A DNA stretch of 64,000 bases from NCBI RefSeq assembly GCF_029227915.1, contig NC_079880.1:24118501-24182500 (forward strand), given 5' to 3'. Origin of the DNA: Hydractinia symbiolongicarpus (lineage: Eukaryota; Cnidaria; Hydrozoa; Anthoathecata; Hydractiniidae). The position numbers and the translations under genes were made by a program. The notes beneath the pieces were generated by a model. The model was not told the origin of the DNA. It saw nothing but the letters and a program-made list of their open reading frames with translations, and ran no database searches. Below, piece by piece: positions 59,652 through 64,000 of the stretch. How positions within the stretch are numbered: the first letter of the stretch is position 1; each line of letters opens with the position of its first letter.

Positions 59652-62099
59652 TTACCGATTTTGACGGTTTTTTCTTCTTATAATTTTTGAGTTAATTTTC
59701 TCTGTTGTGTTATTATATAAAACTTCCTTAAACGCGTGAATATTGTTTTTTGCAGGCTTAAAAAGAATAATCCATACTTTTAAAGCAAACATGAATATCA
59801 AAACACAAACGTTTATGAGCCAGTTGAAGAGCTGAAAATGAAGAAATTTATGATTGATGTCTTTTAAACTTGGATGCAACAATGCAGCTATGATTAATGT
59901 TAGGATGACGCCAAATGATGCGTATAGTATCTTATCTCCATCATTGTAATACGAAGGTAACTGTCGTGCACGAAAGGCTTGAACCATACAAACAGCGGTT
60001 AGAAGTAATATAAAAGTAAATTGAGATACCATCAGAGTAAAATTCTCACATATTAGTTCATTAACAAGCGTGTCTTTATTTTTCACGGGAGTAATACCAT
60101 TTGGTGAATAATAAAGAGCAGCAGTGACAATCAATCCATAAATTATTTGAATTACCAACAGCCAGACATGTTGAAAAGATCTTACTATAGTGGAATGTGC
60201 AAGCACTGTTTTGCTTTGAAACACACCTACAAGGAACATGGTTTTTGAAAATATGATTGATAACAGAAAGCATATTAATTGACCTTGCATCACTAATGTA
60301 ATTATGCAAGATGTGTCATTTATCTGACCAATTGATGCAAGCGGTACCAAAAAGAGAATAAGGTGAGTAATTAACTGCGTTATGGATAACGAAAAAATAG
60401 ATGAACGAACAACTGGTGTTGCTTTATGCCTTATAAACAAAATACAAAACATTAAGGTAACGATTACACCAACTGCCATTAAGGTTAGTACAACATAAGC
60501 TTCCTTACAGTTATATGTAATGTATTTGTTCGTATAAGGAGAACATAACGTTCTATTTGTGTTTGATTCTGTATCAGAAGGACACTTTAAACAATTTGAT
60601 TTGCCATGGCGTGGCTGATAGTACTGTTCCTCACATTTTTCACATATAAAGCAACATTTTTTATTTGTATAGATAGGCTCAAAGCCTGCCTGACAAATAT
60701 CGTGACAGTTTGATACTGGAGCGGTGTCTTTGTATCCTGCCCATACACTTTTTCCGATTTTAGAGATACGCACTACTACGCCACTAGTTTCCACAGTGGC
60801 GACAGTTGCAAAATATATTGTCCGATTTATTTTATTGATTTGTAAAATTTGTATTTCTGCCAAATTTAATTGAGTTGTTCTAAGGTTTACGGAATGCCTT
60901 TGAATTTGGTTAATAATATAGCTATTAGGTTTTGAGTAATGCTTGAGGATATGTTTCAATATGTCTTGTTGAAATATCATTAGAGTAGTCACAGTATCAT
61001 CCAGCAAATCAATGGTATGCGGTGTTATTTGTTCTGCCAAGGACTCCAAATGTGTTTTGTTAAGACCCTGCAAAGTTGTAGTATTGGTAATTTTACCCCA
61101 TTTGGCTACATTTCTCGGTCTTAGTAAATATTTGGGATTTGAAACAGTCTCTCTTTTGACGATTATCATTCCTTGTATAACAAATGGTTCAAACGACCGA
61201 AAATAAGATGAAGGAAGGTATGAAATGACAGGACCTGCTAACCAAGTTCTGTTAAATATTGAAAATTGTTTCGCTAGATGAAAGAAATGGATGCTATCTT
61301 CAACTGTTAGCCACAATATAACAACATCAATGTATGCATCCCTCTTAAGTGTTTTCATTACAGCGTGATTACTTATATTATGAGTACCACTAGTAAACAT
61401 GTAATAGGCACTGAAACAAAAGTCTTCCTTCTTAAATATATCCAGTGACCTTAAATACCCTGTTACGCCATATGAGTTATTAGAATAAATTAGACCATAA
61501 TTTTTCCATTTCATCTCTTTTATAATCTTAACATATACTTTAAATACATCAAAGTTTTGAGCATGTGATCTATAATTGCCTTTATTGGATTGATCATAAT
61601 GATAATGCCAGTTGTCACGAGATAGTGCAACATATGGTTTGTTCGCAACTAGCAATAAATTTAGTAACAAAGATGATTCATCTCTTTGCAACTTAGCTAA
61701 TACGAGTATCTCATCCTTACGCGAAGGATAAGCAGCACAGCAACTACGGTTACTTCTGGACAAGGTGTTTACATGCTCCAAGCCAATTTCAAAAACATCT
61801 TTTATTGCGTTTTCAGATTCACCGCATGTATCGTAAATCACGTAGCCTGATGTTATTCCACCATACGTTCTCCTTTGAAGAAGACGTTTTAATAACAGGT
61901 TATTTCTATTTATTTGCGAATCGATAGCTTCCAACATCAACAGGGAATCTACGTTTAATCTTCTGTTGAGACACAAAGATAAAAATACTGCTATGTTTAT
62001 ATCTCCTTTCTTTGAGATAATTCTTACACTACCATCGATCAGTAAATCCCAGGAAGAAACCAAAGAAATGAGAAGATAAAGCTTTCGTCCCACCAACAT
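59652..62099 (-). CDS. Class C G-protein-coupled receptor, single coding exon (copy 2)
   Basis: 815 codons from ATG 62099, the same length as copy 1 and without indels. I count about 65 differing residues, close to 92% identity. Signal peptide (LYLLISLVSSW), Venus-flytrap domain, Cys-rich linker (Cys pattern conserved) and seven helices are all intact. The linker-to-helix-1 junction changes NYKEAY to NCKEAY, adding a Cys. About 19 of the differences fall in the last 75 residues, around helix 7 and the tail. An acceptor lies 4 nt before the ATG here too (TTGACATTTCAG then CAAG-ATG), implying a separate 5'-UTR exon. Likely a functional chemosensory or neuromodulator-type receptor, ligand unknown. 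Confidence 0.92.
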   Translation of the reverse strand: MLVGRKLYLLISLVSSWDLLIDGSVRIISKKGDINIAVFLSLCLNRRLNVDSLLMLEAIDSQINRNNLLLKRLLQRRTYGGITSGYVIYDTCGESENAIKDVFEIGLEHVNTLSRSNRSCCAAYPSRKDEILVLAKLQRDESSLLLNLLLVANKPYVALSRDNWHYHYDQSNKGNYRSHAQNFDVFKVYVKIIKEMKWKNYGLIYSNNSYGVTGYLRSLDIFKKEDFCFSAYYMFTSGTHNISNHAVMKTLKRDAYIDVVILWLTVEDSIHFFHLAKQFSIFNRTWLAGPVISYLPSSYFRSFEPFVIQGMIIVKRETVSNPKYLLRPRNVAKWGKITNTTTLQGLNKTHLESLAEQITPHTIDLLDDTVTTLMIFQQDILKHILKHYSKPNSYIINQIQRHSVNLRTTQLNLAEIQILQINKINRTIYFATVATVETSGVVVRISKIGKSVWAGYKDTAPVSNCHDICQAGFEPIYTNKKCCFICEKCEEQYYQPRHGKSNCLKCPSDTESNTNRTLCSPYTNKYITYNCKEAYVVLTLMAVGVIVTLMFCILFIRHKATPVVRSSIFSLSITQLITHLILFLVPLASIGQINDTSCIITLVMQGQLICFLLSIIFSKTMFLVGVFQSKTVLAHSTIVRSFQHVWLLVIQIIYGLIVTAALYYSPNGITPVKNKDTLVNELICENFTLMVSQFTFILLLTAVCMVQAFRARQLPSYYNDGDKILYASFGVILTLIIAALLHPSLKDINHKFLHFQLFNWLINVCVLIFMFALKVWIILFKPAKNNIHAFKEVLYNNTTEKINSKIIRRKNRQNR

Positions 62100-64000
62100 C
62101 TTGCTGAAATGTCAACAAAAATTTTTGTTTATAGGAATTTACATGCAATGTACTTTGATTGTTGCACTACTATTTTGTCTTCAGGAAAGAACGGATTATT
62201 TTCGCACGGGTCATACTTTACGATATATTATTGCCAAAAAACGAACTGGAGAAGAAAGGCAAAGTTTCTTGTATTAAATGTTTACCGCCAAATATTGTAA
62301 CAAAAATGAACTTAGCATTGTTTTTTAAAATATATAGTAAGGGGTACATACCGTTGTAAATTGGACAAAAACAGCTACATAGTTGAACTGTCGTAACTCC
62401 TGAGGAGTAGGTTGTAATAATGTTTTTGAAAGAAAATAATTAGCTACCCAGTAGTCATAAACAGGAATCATCCAAGTTGTTTTTTTAACCAGCTATGGCA
62501 ATTTGGAAAGCTAATTATTTCTCTGCTAAATAATTACAGAATTATCCACCAATTTTATACATAACATCTTTTGTAACTTTGTTGCAAATGTGCGTGTATG
62601 TAGAAATACTTAATGTTCGTTTTCATTCACATTCCAATGATGTTTATAATGCACGTATATTTTTTCGTAATCTACGTTTTCTCACTTTTATTCATCGTTT
62701 TTCTCAAAGCCAGCAATATTTATATTTTTATCTTTGAGGAAAAAGTGAAGAAAAAATATTAAGAAGGAACACATGAGATGCTTAAATGTCTGGATTAAAA
62801 CAAACAAAAAAATAGAATTTGAAAATTCAAAGATTACATTAGAGATAAAACACAAATTGATTGAATAGCCTAAAAAATTATTTAAATAGATTGTTTAATT
62901 TTAACATAAACCATTCTCTTTCCCAGGTTTACTTACGCCATCAATGTCATCACAAAGCAAAGTACCCTGGTAAATAGATTGTGTATGAACCATTTGCAAA
63001 AAAAAAAATTACCCAAAAAAAACTTAAAAGAGCGGCGAAGAATAAACCTTTTGTGGTAGGCGAACAATAATTCACAAAACAAATTCTCAAAATCTAATAT
63101 CTTTTATATAGTAAAAAAATTATTTTTTACAACTAAATATCTAATTCTCTTACAGGAAACAATTATGGAACGTACTTAGCACTAAATATCAAAAATAATG
63201 TCTCTAACTTAAGGTACCCTCAAGTATTATAGCAGGGCCAGCAATTTAGAAACTTTGGTATACTTTTAGGAACTTTGTGTGATGCAGGCCTGAATTAAAA
63301 ACTCTTTGTGCCACGCATCTCCCATAATAGTTTTTGTATTCGCAATATTATATTATCAGTATTTCTTCTCTCTATACAAACTATTACAAACATTTTAAAT
63401 TGCAATTTAAAATCATTTTAAATTGCATTTTAAAAACATTTTCTTTAACGTTTTTAATTTGACATTTGATTATTTTAATTTTAACAAAATAGTTAATAGA
63501 AAAAAAAAGCATGTAATGATTAATCTGATAAAATTTTGAACCTGCAGACATTTTTATTGTTCTCATTTATTCTCTTTGTTTCTTTTATTAAAATACAACT
63601 TTTCAATCATATGAGAACATGCACAAACACTTGTACAAGTCCATGCACAATTCATGATAGCAGCTGTTGGACATAAAAAAAGCCAAATTGTTTATTCGCG
63701 GCAAAACAACCTTTAATAACCAAAATTAGCTTTTTTGATGAAAAATTCAAATGATTGAAGAAATAACCAAAAATCCCAAAACGAAATATGTCTTACTAAC
63801 TCAACGTAAATCAATTAGAGACACAACGGCTATTCAAGCTATTGTACTGAGGCGCGTCCCTAGAGCAGGTGGTGCATTCATGAAAATTTAAAGTTCCCAA
63901 AGCTAAGTAGGTCTTACTAATTCAACGTCAATAAATTCTTAACGAATTATAATAATGCTTAATTTACTAATTTGATTTTCTTCTCATTTTCTTCTCATTA
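62100..64000. other. Gene-free stretch
   Basis: 5' flank of receptor copy 2 and AT-rich DNA. A long AT palindrome lies at 63392-63413. TCTTACTAA(C/T)TCAACGT occurs twice (about 63792 and 63913). No exon supported. Confidence 0.4.

Noticed and set aside
61012-61206. Plus-strand frames repeated in both receptor genes (also 14355-14549)
   Set aside because: Identical in both copies only because they are antisense to conserved receptor codons.
1-64000. CRISPR arrays, operons or bacterial contamination
   Set aside because: No regular direct-repeat arrays with spacers, and genes have introns and eukaryotic transposons throughout.

Overview
This is animal nuclear DNA, AT-rich, with introns that follow GT-AG rules and a very heavy load of decayed transposons. 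The mix points to a cnidarian, most likely a hydrozoan, although that is an inference from family content and not a species call. The evidence is Penelope-like elements with hammerhead-type motifs, ISL2EU, Harbinger, ZMYM-type hAT and pogo-like elements, a TauE/SafE anion transporter with introns, and single-exon class C receptors.

Layout. About 0.55-5.4 kb holds two decayed, same-strand copies of a non-LTR retroelement. Its polyprotein runs reverse transcriptase, Cys/His finger, restriction-like endonuclease, and then a ubiquitin-specific protease (USP) domain. This is the most unusual thing in the window. At 5.58-11.87 kb lies a Penelope-like element with a GIY-YIG endonuclease. It is split by a 4.1-kb hAT element (6965-11097, 5-bp duplication GGCCA) and capped by an inverted fragment of its own 3' end. 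At 12.4-15.4 kb and 58.9-62.1 kb are two nearly identical 815-codon class C G-protein-coupled receptors on the minus strand. They are same-length paralogs whose downstream flank is duplicated too.

Between the receptors are a Harbinger element (18398-21470, transposase plus MADF-type accessory protein), a foldback element with a C2H2-like ORF (24766-26080), a HIRAN-like relic (about 26.6-27.1 kb), a small TA-flanked MITE (27590-27940), a pogo/Tigger-like DDE_1 relic (28.0-29.5 kb), a solo foldback arm (32.3-33.2 kb), a non-LTR relic with a 190-bp inverted duplication around a tRNA-like core (43.96-46.46 kb), a piggyBac-like MITE (52876-53618), and an almost intact ISL2EU element (53803-57950) carrying a SAP-SWIM-YqaJ nuclease and a THAP-DDE transposase.

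Host genes besides the receptors are a three-exon secreted protein of unknown family (34537-35669, 295 aa by my splice model) and a six-exon TauE/SafE transporter (47044-49769, 399 aa). A cluster of possible small plus-strand exons sits at 39.66-40.66 kb. The rest is AT-rich non-coding sequence in which I see no gene.
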